DNA of 64,000 bases from Demequina flava (lineage in GTDB: Bacteria > Actinomycetota > Actinomycetes > Actinomycetales > Demequinaceae), in NCBI RefSeq assembly GCF_000975035.1, contig NZ_BBRA01000001.1, positions 1,466,838-1,530,837 on the forward strand. Reading direction: 5' to 3'. Position numbers and translations under genes: made by a program. Of this stretch, positions 37,471-47,410 are shown in pieces. The notes under the pieces are model-generated. The model was not told where the DNA came from. It did no database searches and saw nothing but the letters and a program-made list of their open reading frames with translations. Every line of letters starts with the position of its first letter. Position 1 is the stretch's first letter.

Positions 37471-38250
37471 GTGTCAAAGCGCATCGACATCAACAACTTG
37501 AACGTCTACTACAGCCAGTTCCTGGCTGTGGAGGACGTCTCGCTGTCGATCGAGCCCAAGGCCGTCACCGCCTTTATCGGTCCGTCCGGTTGCGGTAAGT
37601 CGACCTTCCTTCGCACCCTGAACCGGATGCATGAGGTCATTCCCGGCGGCCGCGTGGAGGGTGAGGTCCTCATCGACGGCGTCGACCTTTACGGCAAGGA
37701 CGTCGACCCCGTCACGGTGCGCCGCCACGTCGGGATGGTCTTCCAGCGTCCTAACCCGTTCCCGACCATGTCGATCGCGGAAAACGTGCTGGCGGGCTAC
37801 CGCTTGAACAACAAGCGAGTTTCCAACTCCGACGCGGACGACCTCGTGGAGTCCTCGCTGCGCGGTGCCAACCTGTGGGACGAGGTCAAGGACCGCCTCA
37901 ATAAACCTGGCTCATCGCTCTCTGGTGGTCAGCAGCAGCGCCTGTGCATTGCGCGTGCGATCGCCATCAAGCCGGACATCCTGCTGATGGACGAGCCTTG
38001 CTCGGCACTGGACCCCATTTCGACGCTGGCCATCGAGGACCTTATTACGGACCTCAAGGACCAGTACACGATCGTCATCGTGACGCACAACATGCAGCAG
38101 GCCGCGCGTGTCTCGGACACCACCGCGTTCTTCAACATCGCGGGCACCGGCAAGCCCGGCAAGCTCATCGAAATGAATGACACCACGACGATGTTCTCGA
38201 CGCCGTCGGAAAAGGCCACTGAGGACTACATCTCGGGCCGCTTCGGCTAA
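37471..38250 (+). CDS. pstB: Phosphate ABC transporter ATP-binding protein PstB
   Basis: 259 residues from GTG at 37471. Walker [19 protein letters not shown] near residue 35, Q-loop [13 protein letters not shown], signature [16 protein letters not shown], Walker [14 protein letters not shown], His switch VTHNMQQA. Drives phosphate import and, with PhoU, signals to SenX3. Terminator directly after. Confidence 0.96.
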   Translation: MSKRIDINNLNVYYSQFLAVEDVSLSIEPKAVTAFIGPSGCGKSTFLRTLNRMHEVIPGGRVEGEVLIDGVDLYGKDVDPVTVRRHVGMVFQRPNPFPTMSIAENVLAGYRLNNKRVSNSDADDLVESSLRGANLWDEVKDRLNKPGSSLSGGQQQRLCIARAIAIKPDILLMDEPCSALDPISTLAIEDLITDLKDQYTIVIVTHNMQQAARVSDTTAFFNIAGTGKPGKLIEMNDTTTMFSTPSEKATEDYISGRFG

Positions 38251-38274
38251 ACGCGCAGTAGCGCTGAACAGCAA

Positions 38275-38312
38275 AAATCCCCCTGGATCACGTCAGTGAA
38301 CCAGGGGGATTT
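38275..38312. terminator. Terminator of the pst operon (bidirectional)
   Basis: 12-bp stem AAATCCCCCTGG with a 14-nt loop, flanked by A and T runs; serves pstB and the convergent lipoprotein gene. Confidence 0.88.
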
Positions 38313-38331
38313 CGCTATGTAAAGACTGTGT

Positions 38332-38802
38332 TTAGCCGATCTCGTCGATCAAGTGGGTGTACTCCGGCAGCGTGCCATCGAGGACTGGAACGTCAGTGAT
38401 GTAGGTGCCGGCGCCCTGGTCCTGGAAGACCGTCTCGACAACCAGTCCGGGCTGGACGGTCGAGGTGCCGGACACCTCAACATCGCCCTCTTCAGGACCA
38501 AGCTTGACGCTTTCGCCAGCGGGCACCTCAACGTCGGTGGTGGTCATCGCGTCGAAGGTGACAGTGACGACTGCATCCTCGGCAGAACCGTTGTGGAGCG
38601 TGCCAATCAGGGTCGCGGGGCTGTCGAGCGCTTCGGTGATGACGATGAGGTTCAGCGCCTCCACGTCACCCACGATCAGCTGCGTGCCGTCGGACGCTGC
38701 GTAGTTCTCCTGAGTCGTGATCGGGTTGACGTAGGAGCACCCTGCAAGGGCGATGGCGGCCACGGAGGCCGCGGCAATGCGGGCGGGAACGGTGTGCTTC
38801 AC
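38332..38802 (-). CDS. Small lipoprotein of unknown function
   Basis: 156 residues from a GTG start. Lipobox IALAGC near residue 22, then a beta-rich domain (VGDVEALNLIVITEALDSPA, GTLHNGSAEDAVVTVTF, VQPGLVVETVFQ), which looks like an Ig-like or DUF461-type lipoprotein fold. Between the pst operon and carD on the opposite strand. No function assigned. Confidence 0.7.
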   Translation of the reverse strand: MKHTVPARIAAASVAAIALAGCSYVNPITTQENYAASDGTQLIVGDVEALNLIVITEALDSPATLIGTLHNGSAEDAVVTVTFDAMTTTDVEVPAGESVKLGPEEGDVEVSGTSTVQPGLVVETVFQDQGAGTYITDVPVLDGTLPEYTHLIDEIG

Positions 38803-38927
38803 TGCGCTTCGAGCCTTTCGCGAGAACGGGGGTCGGGACCAGGATACTGGTCTGACGCGAATGGGCGGAACAGCGCGTCGTTACGCCCTCAATAACAATG
38901 CCCCTGTTAATGGGAATGAGCCGATGG

Positions 38928-38933
38928 TAGAAT
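38928..38933 (+). promoter_or_regulatory. -10 element of carD
   Basis: TAGAAT, 30 bp before the carD ATG; the -35 is weak, as expected for a CarD/RbpA-dependent promoter. AAGGAG follows at about 38946. Confidence 0.45.
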
Positions 38934-38963
38934 CGTCTCCGACACGAAGGAGCTCACTCCACC

Positions 38964-39446
38964 ATGAACTTTGCCGTCGGCGAGACCGTCGTCTACCCGC
39001 ACCACGGTGCGGCGAAGATCCAGGACATCAAGAAGCGCACCATTAAGGGCGAGGAGAAGACGTACCTCAAGCTTAAGGTCGCGCAGGGTGACCTGACCAT
39101 TGAAGTCCCCGCAGAGAACGTCGACTTGGTCGGCGTCAGGGACGTCGTCGACAAGGAAGGCCTGGAAAAGGTCTTCGATGTCTTGCGTGAGCCATATGTG
39201 GAGGAGCCCACCAACTGGTCGCGTCGCTACAAGGCCAACGTCGAGAAGCTCGCTTCCGGTGACGTGATCCGCGTGGCTGAGGTTGTCCGCGACCTGTCGC
39301 GTCGCGACACCGACAAGGGCCTGTCCGCGGGTGAGAAGCGCATGCTGCACAAGGCACGCCAGATCCTCGTGAGCGAACTCGCTCTCGCCGAAAAGTGCGA
39401 CGAGGATACCGCTGAAGCCCGCTTGGACGAGGTCCTCGCTTCGTGA
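38964..39446 (+). CDS. carD: CarD-family transcriptional regulator
   Basis: 160 residues. N-terminal RNA polymerase-interacting domain ([20 protein letters not shown]) and helical DNA-binding C-terminal domain with the conserved W in [20 protein letters not shown]. Stabilises open complexes at housekeeping and rRNA promoters. ispD starts inside its stop codon, a pairing common in actinobacteria. Confidence 0.96.
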   Translation: MNFAVGETVVYPHHGAAKIQDIKKRTIKGEEKTYLKLKVAQGDLTIEVPAENVDLVGVRDVVDKEGLEKVFDVLREPYVEEPTNWSRRYKANVEKLASGDVIRVAEVVRDLSRRDTDKGLSAGEKRMLHKARQILVSELALAEKCDEDTAEARLDEVLAS

Positions 39447-40105
39447 CCATCGCGGCGGTCGTGACCGCCGCGGGTTCGGGAACCCGCCTGGGGGCAAGCG
39501 TCCCTAAGGCGCTCGTCCCTGTTCAGGGGCGTCCGCTGGTGGCGTGGGCCGTCGAGACCGTCAGCCATATCGCTGACACCGTGATCGTGACGGCTCCGCG
39601 CACCCACGTGGAGGCTTTCCGCGAAGCTGTGCCATCGGCGCTAGTTGTCGTCGGTGGCGGTGAACGGCAGGAGTCCGTCGCCGCCGGTCTGGCGGCGGTC
39701 CCGGACTCCACCGAGATCGTCCTGATCCACGACGCCGCTCGTGCTTTCCAGCCCGCCCACGTCATGACCGCAGCCATCCAAGCGATCCGCGACGGCGCTG
39801 ACGGTGCCGTACCCGTGGTGCCGGTCGTCGATACCTTGGTCCAAGCATCGGCCGATGGAACACTAGGCGCCACCGCTAACCGTGACGCGCTACGAGCGGT
39901 CCAAACCCCCCAAGTATTCACCCTGGCGGTGGCCCGTGCCGCCCATGCCAGTGGCATCACCGGGGCAACGGACGATGCCCAACTTGCCAGAGCCGCTGGC
40001 CTGCGAGTTGTTGAGGTCGACGGCGATGAGCGTGGCTTTAAGGTCACTCGGCCTTTGGACCTCGCGGTCGCCCTGCACATCGCGAGCCAAATGGAGGACA
40101 GATGA
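39443..40105 (+). CDS. ispD: 2-C-methyl-D-erythritol 4-phosphate cytidylyltransferase
   Basis: 220 residues. Nucleotide-binding motif [18 protein letters not shown] at the N-terminus, [10 protein letters not shown] in the middle and [13 protein letters not shown] at the end. Third step of the MEP isoprenoid pathway. GTG start overlaps the carD stop (GTGA) and its stop overlaps the ispF start (ATGA). Confidence 0.96.
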   Translation: MTIAAVVTAAGSGTRLGASVPKALVPVQGRPLVAWAVETVSHIADTVIVTAPRTHVEAFREAVPSALVVVGGGERQESVAAGLAAVPDSTEIVLIHDAARAFQPAHVMTAAIQAIRDGADGAVPVVPVVDTLVQASADGTLGATANRDALRAVQTPQVFTLAVARAAHASGITGATDDAQLARAAGLRVVEVDGDERGFKVTRPLDLAVALHIASQMEDR

Positions 40106-40581
40106 TTCCGCGCACAGGTATTGGTGTCGACGTGCATGCCTTCGGCGGCGAAGGGACGCTCGCGCTTGCAGGTCTTGAGTGGCCAGGTGAAGCGCCGCTG
40201 TCGGGGCACTCTGACGGCGATGTCGCCGCGCACGCCGCGTGCGATGCGTTGCTAAGCGCGACGGGACTAGGTGACCTGGGCTCCAACTTTGGTACCGACC
40301 GTCCCGAGTGGGCCGGCGCAGCAGGAACGGCCCTGCTGGCTGAGACCGTGTACCGGGTCCGCGCTGCAGGGTTTGAGATCGGTAACATCGCGATTCAGGT
40401 GCTCGGCAATCGTCCCAAGCTGTCCCCACGCCGTGGCGAGGCGGAGTCCGTTTTGTCGGAAGCCGCCGGTGCCCCTGTCACGGTGTCCGCCACCACCACC
40501 GACGGACTGGGACTCACCGGTCGCGGCGAGGGAGTGGCCGCCATCGCAACGGCGCTGGTCGTGCCCGCACAAGACCGGTAG
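40102..40581 (+). CDS. ispF: 2-C-methyl-D-erythritol 2,4-cyclodiphosphate synthase
   Basis: 159 residues. Metal-binding GVDVHAF near residue 5 and [16 protein letters not shown] near 35, LGDLGSNFG, and [15 protein letters not shown] at the end. Fifth MEP step. Its TAG stop codon is also the first half of the cysS -10 hexamer. Confidence 0.96.
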   Translation: MIPRTGIGVDVHAFGGEGTLALAGLEWPGEAPLSGHSDGDVAAHAACDALLSATGLGDLGSNFGTDRPEWAGAAGTALLAETVYRVRAAGFEIGNIAIQVLGNRPKLSPRRGEAESVLSEAAGAPVTVSATTTDGLGLTGRGEGVAAIATALVVPAQDR

Positions 40582-40584
40582 CCT
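40579..40584 (+). promoter_or_regulatory. cysS -10 hexamer overlapping the ispF stop codon
   Basis: TAGCCT; its TAG is the ispF termination codon. The cysS GTG follows after 7 nt, so the transcript would start at or next to the start codon. Confidence 0.55.
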
Positions 40585-40591
40585 GACACGC

Positions 40592-42007
40592 GTGACTCTG
40601 CACCTGTTTGACACCGCCACCCGCACCGAGCGCGCGTTCACGCCGCTTGAGCCCGGGAAGGTCGGAATCTACCTGTGTGGGCCTACCGTTCAGAGTTCAC
40701 CCCATGTTGGCCACCTTCGTAGCGCCGTCGCCTTTGACGTGCTGCACCGCTGGCTTGAGCGCACCGGCCTTGAGGTCACCATGGTGCGCAATGTCACCGA
40801 CATTGACGACAAGACTTTGGCCAAGGCGGCCGATGCTGGGGTTCCGTGGTGGGCGTGGGCCCTCCGTCACGAGCGTGAATTTCAGGCGGCGTATGCGGCC
40901 GTGGGCGTCTTGCCACCGGCAGCTGAGCCGCGCGCGACCGGGCACATCCCGGAGATTGAAGCGCTCATTGAGCGGCTCATTGAGCGTGGTCACGCGTATG
41001 AGCTGGGTGGCTCTGTTTACTTCGATGTCCGGTCGTTCGCAGAATACGGGGCGCTCACCCGCCAGGCTCTCGACGACCTGACGCCAGCCCCCGATGCTCC
41101 CGCTGACGATAAGCGCGACCCCCGTGACTTCGCCCTGTGGAAGGCCGCCAAGGAAGGCGAACCTGCCACCGCATCGTGGGACTCACCATGGGGACGAGGC
41201 CGTCCGGGCTGGCACATCGAGTGCTCGGCCATGGCGCGACGCTTCCTCGGTGATGCCTTTGACATTCACGGTGGAGGGCTGGACCTGCGCTTCCCGCACC
41301 ACGAGAACGAGCAAGCCCAGTCCCACGGAGCCGGCTACGACTTCGCCAACGTGTGGATGCACTCCGCATGGGTGACGCAGTCCGGCGCCAAGATGTCGAA
41401 GTCGCTGGGTAACGGGCTGCTGGTGTCCGATGTTTTGTCGCGCTATCCGGCGGCAGCGCTGCGCCTCGCGCTCGCACAGGTGCACTACCGGTCAATGCTC
41501 GAGTACTCCGAGAAGACCATGGAGGACGCCACCGCTACGTGGGGACGCCTCGCGGGCTTTGTGCAGCGTGCTTCCGATCGGGTGGGCGCGCTGACCGTTG
41601 AACAGGTGCGCGCATCCGAGCTTCCCGAGGGCTTCGTCGAGGCCATGGAAGACGATCTCTCCGTGCCCCGTGCGCTCGCGATTGTTCACGAGACGGTGCG
41701 CTCGGGTAATGCTGCGCTGACCTCAGAGGACGACGACGCCGTTACCTCCGCGCTCCTGACAGTCCGCGCCATGCTCGATGTGCTGGGCCTCGACCCAGCC
41801 TCGGAGTGCTGGGCACGCGGAGACACCGGCGGTTCTGCGGCCATGACCGCACTGGACTCACTCGTGCGCTCCGACATTGACGCACGCGCGGCCGCTCGCG
41901 CCGCGAAGGACTGGGCGACAGCGGACGAGATCCGCGATCGCCTCGGCAAGGCCGGGATCGTGATTGAAGACGGCGCTGACGGCGCCCGCTGGTCCCTCCA
42001 GGACTGA
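40592..42007 (+). CDS. cysS: Cysteinyl-tRNA synthetase
   Basis: 471 residues from GTG at 40592; an open frame reaching back into ispF is not used. Class I motifs: zinc Cys in [17 protein letters not shown] (HIGH-like HVGH), zinc ligands in WHIECSAM and FPHHENE, and KMSKSLGN. Leaderless -10 TAGCCT just upstream. rlmB follows, as is usual. Confidence 0.97.
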   Translation: MTLHLFDTATRTERAFTPLEPGKVGIYLCGPTVQSSPHVGHLRSAVAFDVLHRWLERTGLEVTMVRNVTDIDDKTLAKAADAGVPWWAWALRHEREFQAAYAAVGVLPPAAEPRATGHIPEIEALIERLIERGHAYELGGSVYFDVRSFAEYGALTRQALDDLTPAPDAPADDKRDPRDFALWKAAKEGEPATASWDSPWGRGRPGWHIECSAMARRFLGDAFDIHGGGLDLRFPHHENEQAQSHGAGYDFANVWMHSAWVTQSGAKMSKSLGNGLLVSDVLSRYPAAALRLALAQVHYRSMLEYSEKTMEDATATWGRLAGFVQRASDRVGALTVEQVRASELPEGFVEAMEDDLSVPRALAIVHETVRSGNAALTSEDDDAVTSALLTVRAMLDVLGLDPASECWARGDTGGSAAMTALDSLVRSDIDARAAARAAKDWATADEIRDRLGKAGIVIEDGADGARWSLQD

Positions 42008-42061
42008 GCACAAGTCCACCCGTGACACTGCGTCCTAGGCGCAGGCGACTACCCTTGTCTC

Positions 42062-43024
42062 ATGGCAGGAAATTCTCAGCGCCGCGGCGCCACGCGTAAG
42101 CCCACCTCAAAGAAGGGGGCGACCACCGGCACCGGCGGTCACGGACGGCGCGCGCTCGAAGGCAAGGGCCCCACGCCCAAGGCGGACGAGCGCCCCAACC
42201 ACAAGGCGTACAAGGCCAAGAAGCGAGCCGAGGCGGACGCCGCAAAACGTCCCCAGCAGCGCCGTTCGGGACCTCAGGACCGCACCTCGACGTCGCACGA
42301 GCTCGTCATTGGCCGTAACAGCGTCCTCGAGGCATTGCGCTCCGGACTCCACGGCCAGACCCTGCACGTCTACAACCGCATTGACGCCGACGACCGCATC
42401 ACGGAGATCGTCTCGCTCGCGGTGCAGGAGTCCATCGAGGTGCGTGAGGTAGCCAAGGGTGCGCTCGACGCCCTCGCCGGAGGCAGCCCGCACCAGGGCG
42501 TCGCCCTCGAGGTGCCGCCTTACAAGTACGCGGCGCCAGAAGACCTTCTCGAGTCCGGTGGACGTACGCTCATCGTCGCTCTCGATGGCATCCAGGACCC
42601 ACGCAACCTCGGTGCGGTGATGCGCTCCGCTGCGGCATTCAGTGCGACCGGAGTGCTCGTACCTGAGCGCCGTGCAGCGGGTGTCACCGTTGCGGCGTGG
42701 AAGGTCTCGGCTGGAGCTGCAGCACGTCTGACGGTCGCTCGCGCCACGAACCTGGTCCGCGCACTCGAGGCGTACAAGAAGGCGGGCATTTTCGTGATTG
42801 GCCTCGACGCCAACGCGGACACGATGATTGGCGAGTCGGAACTTATCGACGGGCCCCTCGTGATCGTTGCGGGTGCCGAGGGTGCTGGCCTGTCGCGCCT
42901 GGTGCGAGAAACCTGCGACCAGATCGTGTCGATCCCCATCGCCGGTGACACGGAGTCGCTCAACGCCTCCGTCGCCGCGTCGATCGCGCTGTATGAGGCG
43001 AAGCAGGCCGCGGAGCGCTCGTAG
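42062..43024 (+). CDS. rlmB: 23S rRNA 2'-O-methyltransferase RlmB (SpoU/TrmH family)
   Basis: 320 residues. Basic, Lys/Arg/Pro-rich N-terminal extension (about 75 residues), SpoU substrate-binding domain (ELVIGRNSVLEAL), then the knotted methyltransferase with DPRNLGAVMRSAAAF, VIVAGAEGAGLSRLV and IPIAGDTESLNASVAASIAL. TACCCT at 42050-42055 lies 6 nt before ATG: leaderless. Confidence 0.94.
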   Translation: MAGNSQRRGATRKPTSKKGATTGTGGHGRRALEGKGPTPKADERPNHKAYKAKKRAEADAAKRPQQRRSGPQDRTSTSHELVIGRNSVLEALRSGLHGQTLHVYNRIDADDRITEIVSLAVQESIEVREVAKGALDALAGGSPHQGVALEVPPYKYAAPEDLLESGGRTLIVALDGIQDPRNLGAVMRSAAAFSATGVLVPERRAAGVTVAAWKVSAGAAARLTVARATNLVRALEAYKKAGIFVIGLDANADTMIGESELIDGPLVIVAGAEGAGLSRLVRETCDQIVSIPIAGDTESLNASVAASIALYEAKQAAERS

Positions 43025-43045
43025 CCCGTTCGGCGCGCGGTCACA

Positions 43046-43067
43046 CCCCGTCCTCCGCGGGACGGGG
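43046..43067. terminator. Bidirectional terminator between rlmB and the DUF4032 gene
   Basis: 8-bp stem CCCCGTCC/GGACGGGG with a 6-nt loop between convergent genes; no U-tract. Confidence 0.6.
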
Positions 43068-43075
43068 CTCTGCCG

Positions 43076-44380
43076 CTAGTCCTTCGGAGCGGGCTTGGTA
43101 GTACGCGGAAACGACTGCCACGCACGGATGGCGCGGGTCTCCGTTGGAGCCTCCGACTCCGCGTCCGGTAGTGCGCCAATCTCCTGACCCAGCACGGCCT
43201 CCTCATCGGGGCGCGCGGGTAGCACGTTCTTGACGTAGGACGCGGCCGCCTCGGGCATGGTGACGTTGGGCTTCTTCTTCGCGAGGAACCAGCGGTGGTC
43301 AAGGACCTCGTGGTACACCTGCGCCGGCTCGAGCTTGCGACGGAAGTCGCGGGGAACGGCACGCACGGTCGGCTCGAAGTTGCGGTCTAGCCACTCGTGC
43401 GCGGCAAGAACTTCGTCGTCTTCGCGCGCGGTGACGACCCGGAACTCATCGAGGTCGTTCAGCAAACGACGGGCCTGATTCTCTTGGACGTCCAGACCGG
43501 TGAGGCGCAACAGGCGGCGCGAGTGGTGGCCGGCGTCGACGACCTTGGGGCGGATCGAGAGTTCTCGGCCGTCTTCCGTTTGGGTCATATCGAGTTCGGC
43601 CACATCGAACCCGAGTTCGTTGAGCGCCTTGACGCGTTCCGCCAGGTGATAGCGGACGTTGTCCGTGAAGGTCTCCTTGCCCGTGAGCATCGCCCACAGT
43701 TCCTTGTAGCGTTCCTCGATGCGGTCGCCCAAGAGGAGCGGATCGACACTGTCGTCCAGTTCCTCCGCGGCTTGGAGGTCGAACATCTCGCCAATGATGT
43801 TGGTGCGGGCCAGGTCGATGTCGTAGCGGCGTTGACCCTCGGTGAGGTGCGCGTGGATATCTCCGGTTTCCGCGTCAACCAAATAGGCGGAGAACGCCTC
43901 GGCATCGCGGCGGAACAGGGCGTTGGAAAGCGAAACGTCGCCCCAATAGAAGCCCAGCAGGTGCAGGCGCACCAAGAGGACGGCCAGCGCATCGATGAGC
44001 CTGTCCATGGTGTCGTCTCGCAGCGCCTGGCTAAACAGCGCGCGGTAGGGGAGCGAGAACTGGAGGTGCTCGGTCACAAGAGCCGCCGGCAGCGGCTCGC
44101 CGACCGCATCGACACGACCGTCAACCACCGCAAACGGCACCACACACGGGGCACCCATCTTCCCAAGTTCCTTCAGCATCGTGAACTCGCGCTGCGCCAT
44201 GGGACCCACGGTCTCTTTGACCGCGAGCACACGCCCACTGAATCGCACAAACCGCACCACGTGGCGCGAGATTCCTCGGGGGAGAGCGGCGAGGGTGTCC
44301 TCCGGCCATGTTTCCAGGGGGATCGACCACGGGAGGTCGAGGAGTTCAGGGCTGACCGCTCCGGTGATCTTCAAGGGCAT
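43076..44380 (-). CDS. DUF4032 protein with kinase-like N-terminal domain
   Basis: 434 residues from ATG at 44380, 6 nt after a TACGAT hexamer (leaderless); the open frame continues upstream without support. The N-terminal part resembles a lipopolysaccharide-kinase/Ser-Thr-kinase fold: AVKETVGPMAQREFTMLKEL (Lys and alpha-C Glu-like), LGFYWGDVSLSNALF (catalytic-loop-like with Asp and Asn) and SAYLVDAETGDI (DxE in place of DFG). The remainder is DUF4032. Role unknown; actinobacterial. Confidence 0.8.
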   Translation of the reverse strand: MPLKITGAVSPELLDLPWSIPLETWPEDTLAALPRGISRHVVRFVRFSGRVLAVKETVGPMAQREFTMLKELGKMGAPCVVPFAVVDGRVDAVGEPLPAALVTEHLQFSLPYRALFSQALRDDTMDRLIDALAVLLVRLHLLGFYWGDVSLSNALFRRDAEAFSAYLVDAETGDIHAHLTEGQRRYDIDLARTNIIGEMFDLQAAEELDDSVDPLLLGDRIEERYKELWAMLTGKETFTDNVRYHLAERVKALNELGFDVAELDMTQTEDGRELSIRPKVVDAGHHSRRLLRLTGLDVQENQARRLLNDLDEFRVVTAREDDEVLAAHEWLDRNFEPTVRAVPRDFRRKLEPAQVYHEVLDHRWFLAKKKPNVTMPEAAASYVKNVLPARPDEEAVLGQEIGALPDAESEAPTETRAIRAWQSFPRTTKPAPKD

Positions 44381-44431
44381 AGTGCCATCGTAGGCGCGCT
44401 GGCTGGGGACGGGGGTCGAAGAGTGCCCGGG

Positions 44432-44473
44432 CACAAAAAACGAGCGGCAGCCCGGTTGCCCGGACCGCCGCTC
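44432..44473 (-). terminator. Rho-independent terminator of the sugar ABC ATPase gene
   Basis: On the minus strand ACGAGCGGC ... GCCGCTCGT hairpin followed by a run of T residues, 15 bp after the stop codon. Confidence 0.9.
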
Positions 44474-44487
44474 GTCAGTGTGAAGAG

Positions 44488-45639
44488 TTACAGTGCCTTG
44501 TCGGTGTGCACTGCGGCCGACAGGCGGTCGCCAGAGGCCGACGAGAACACGTGCTGCTCGCCCTCGCGGATCTTGACCCACACGGTGTCACCCTTCTTGG
44601 GGACGTCGCGGGGGTCGATGCGCACGATGACCTCGGAGTCGCCAGCATCGAAGTGGATGTCAGCGGCGCCGGGAGCGTCGGAGGGAATCGAGCCGTAGAC
44701 GTATGCGTCGGAGCCGAGCTCCTCGACAACGTCGACCTGGATCGCGATGGCGCCATCAGTGTTGGGCGACACGCGGTCGAGCGACTCGGGGCGGTAGCCC
44801 ACGACGACGCGGTTGTTGTCCTCAGCCTTGAGGCCGGCAATGGCCTCGCGGTTCAGCGCAACCTGGCTGGTGCCGATCTGGGCGAAGTCGCCGTTGACCG
44901 CGTAGGTACCGATGTTCATGGCGGGAGAGCCGATGAACCCGGCGACGAACACGTTCGCGGGAGCGTCGTACATGTCGCGCGGGGTGCCAACCTGCTGGAG
45001 CAGACCGTCCTTGAGGACCGCGATGCGGTCACCCATGGTCAGTGCCTCAACCTGGTCGTGCGTGACGTACACGGTGGTGGTGCCCAGGCGGCGCTGCAGT
45101 GCGGCGATCTGGGTACGGGTCTGGACACGCAGCTTGGCGTCAAGGTTCGACAGCGGCTCATCCATGAGGAACACCTGGGGCTGACGCACGATGGCGCGAC
45201 CCATGGCGACACGCTGACGCTGACCACCGGAGAGTGCCTTGGGCTTGCGGTCCAGGTACTCGGTGAGGTCAAGAATCTTCGCGGCGGCTTCAACGCGCTC
45301 GCGGATGTCTGACTTGTCGACCTTGGCGATCTTCAGGGCGAAGCCCATGTTGTCGGCCACTGACATGTGGGGGTACAGCGCGTAAGACTGGAACACCATT
45401 GCGATGTCGCGGTCCTTGGGCTGAACGTGCGTGACGTCGCGGTCGCCAACCCAGATGGAGCCGGCGTCGATGTCCTCGAGTCCTGCGAGCATGCGCAGGG
45501 AGGTCGACTTTCCGCAACCGGAGGGGCCGACGAGGACGAGGAATTCGCCGTCAGCGATGTCGAGTTCAAGCGAGTCAACTGCTGGGCGTTCGGTGCCCGG
45601 GTAGATTCGCGAAGCCTTGTCGTAAGTAACAGTGGCCAT
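44488..45639 (-). CDS. ABC transporter ATP-binding protein (UgpC/MsmK/MsiK family)
   Basis: 383 residues from ATG with AAGGGA eight bases ahead. Walker [21 protein letters not shown]-loop VFQSYALYPHMSV, signature LSGGQRQRVAMGRAIV, Walker B VFLMDEPLSNLDA, switch VTHDQVEA; then the C-terminal TOBE/MalK-type domain (VVVGYRPESL, VVEELGSDAYVYG). No permease or binding protein nearby, so it is probably the shared ATPase energising several sugar importers, like MsiK. Confidence 0.88.
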   Translation of the reverse strand: MATVTYDKASRIYPGTERPAVDSLELDIADGEFLVLVGPSGCGKSTSLRMLAGLEDIDAGSIWVGDRDVTHVQPKDRDIAMVFQSYALYPHMSVADNMGFALKIAKVDKSDIRERVEAAAKILDLTEYLDRKPKALSGGQRQRVAMGRAIVRQPQVFLMDEPLSNLDAKLRVQTRTQIAALQRRLGTTTVYVTHDQVEALTMGDRIAVLKDGLLQQVGTPRDMYDAPANVFVAGFIGSPAMNIGTYAVNGDFAQIGTSQVALNREAIAGLKAEDNNRVVVGYRPESLDRVSPNTDGAIAIQVDVVEELGSDAYVYGSIPSDAPGAADIHFDAGDSEVIVRIDPRDVPKKGDTVWVKIREGEQHVFSSASGDRLSAAVHTDKAL

Positions 45640-45653
45640 GAGAGGTCCCTTCA

Positions 45654-45671
45654 CTGGCAGGTACGTGCCAG
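45654..45671 (-). promoter_or_regulatory. Inverted repeat in the leader of the sugar ABC ATPase gene
   Basis: CTGGCA-N6-TGCCAG, 15-32 bp upstream of the start codon and next to the ribosome site. It could be an operator or a hairpin; no regulator can be named. Confidence 0.35.
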
Positions 45672-45802
45672 ACGATCCGTGGTGAAGAGTGCCGGTGTGG
45701 TGTCCACAATGACACTGATCTCCCCAAGGTCTGGAGTGATCGACCACATCTTCTCATATCAGAAGGTCCTCATCCAACCTCCCTGGCTGTACCGTGAGTG
45801 CC

Positions 45803-47410
45803 ATGGCTTCAGTGGTGCGCGACGTGGGCGAGGAGATCGGCGGCTACCGCATTGTCGACCAATTGGGGCGCGGCGGTTCTGGTGCGGTCTACAAGGTCCT
45901 CGACGGGGCGGGCTCGGAGGCTGCCCTTAAGCTGGTGGACTCGAGTGCGGACGCCGTCGCGGTGGAGCGTCTGGCCCGTGAAGTGCGAGCGCTCCAGTCC
46001 ATCGCACACCCCGCTATTCCGGCAATTCTCGACGCAGAGCTCGACGGTGACGAGACCTTCGTGGTCTTCGAGTACATCCCCGGAGTGAGCCTGTGGGATC
46101 ACATTCAAGATCACGGTCCGATGCGGGGGGACGAGTTGGCAGCGTTTGCCGACCGGACAGCATCGGCCCTTGAAGCGGTGCACGCGACCGGTGCAGTTCA
46201 CCGTGACGTGACCCCCTCCAACATCATGATTTCCCCGGACGGTCCGGTGCTCATTGACTTTGGGCTGGCCCACAAGACCACTGACAACCGTCTGACGCGC
46301 GACGGCCTGGTGTCCGGCACCGCGGGGTATGTCGCGCCCGAGGTCATCGACGGGCAAGAGCCCGGTGCCGATGCCGACCGTTGGGCGTGGGCCGCCTCCG
46401 TTGCTTTCGCGATGACCGGCAAGGCTCCGTTCGGGTCTGGCACGGGCGCGATTTCTCGCACCTTGGAAACCACCGTGGTGCTGCCCGACGTTCCAGGGGC
46501 CGATGCTGTGAGGGCTGCGTTGGGGCGAAAGGTCGACGCTCGGCCCGGGCCGCGTGACGTGGTGGCCGCGCTTCGCGGCGCGACCGTGGTTCTTCCGGTC
46601 GCCGATGAGGTGCCTCCGACTGCGGTGGAAGCGGTGGCGGCGACATCGGTGATGGGGGCGACGAGCCCGGAGACGTTTGATGCCGCGGCGTTCGGCACCG
46701 AGGCTGACGACGACGGTGTCGAAGACATGGTCGTTCCCGCGTCGAGCGCTGTCGACACCGGAGCCGGTTCTCCCGCCGACGACTACGACAAGGCCGAGCC
46801 CTCAGGTGAGATCTTGCCCCGGGCTCCACGGCGCAAACTCATGATTGCCGCGATCACGGTGGCCACAGCATCGGCCGCTGCCCTTGCCCCTTTTATTGCG
46901 TTCGCCGCGATTGCAGTGACCATGATCGTGGCCCGGGCCGTGCAGCGCCGAGCGCTCGCGCTGGCCGGTGCACGGGCGCGCAAGGGGCAACGCCGCGGCG
47001 ATGCCGCGCTCCACACCCTTGGCCTGCCGTGGCACCTGCTGCGTGCGGCGGGGGAGCAGTTGCCCTCGATTCTGTTGGCGGCGGCGGTCGCTCTGGGCGT
47101 GACGACTCTTGGGTGGTGGCTCGTCGACTCGCAACTCGTTGCAGGCACCAGTCCGGACGCCCAGGTGTGGGCTCAGGGCGCGGTGTTGATGGTCGGCGGA
47201 ATCGCTGCTGCCGCGACCATGTGGTGGGGGCCGTGGAGCGAGTTGTCGCGCGAAGGAGCACACCGCCTGGCTGCTGGCATCGCGCCATCGCGAGGACCCA
47301 TCGTCGCGTGGGTTGTGGTGTCATTCCTGTTGGTCGCGGTGGTGTGCCTTTCGGTGTACCTGCTGACCGAGCCCTGGTGGTGGCCGGCCCCGGGTGCTCC
47401 GCTTGATTAG
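45803..47410 (+). CDS. Serine/threonine protein kinase with C-terminal membrane segments
   Basis: 535 residues from ATG at 45803, 7 nt after TACCGT (45790-45795), a leaderless arrangement; GTG at 45794 is less likely. Hanks-type kinase domain at residues 12-265: glycine loop LGRGGSGAVYKV, Lys in AALKLVD, catalytic HRDVTPSNIMI (T instead of the usual K after HRDV), IDFGLA, TAGYVAPEV. An acidic linker and four to five C-terminal transmembrane helices follow; there are no PASTA repeats. Confidence 0.88.
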   Translation: MASVVRDVGEEIGGYRIVDQLGRGGSGAVYKVLDGAGSEAALKLVDSSADAVAVERLAREVRALQSIAHPAIPAILDAELDGDETFVVFEYIPGVSLWDHIQDHGPMRGDELAAFADRTASALEAVHATGAVHRDVTPSNIMISPDGPVLIDFGLAHKTTDNRLTRDGLVSGTAGYVAPEVIDGQEPGADADRWAWAASVAFAMTGKAPFGSGTGAISRTLETTVVLPDVPGADAVRAALGRKVDARPGPRDVVAALRGATVVLPVADEVPPTAVEAVAATSVMGATSPETFDAAAFGTEADDDGVEDMVVPASSAVDTGAGSPADDYDKAEPSGEILPRAPRRKLMIAAITVATASAAALAPFIAFAAIAVTMIVARAVQRRALALAGARARKGQRRGDAALHTLGLPWHLLRAAGEQLPSILLAAAVALGVTTLGWWLVDSQLVAGTSPDAQVWAQGAVLMVGGIAAAATMWWGPWSELSREGAHRLAAGIAPSRGPIVAWVVVSFLLVAVVCLSVYLLTEPWWWPAPGAPLD

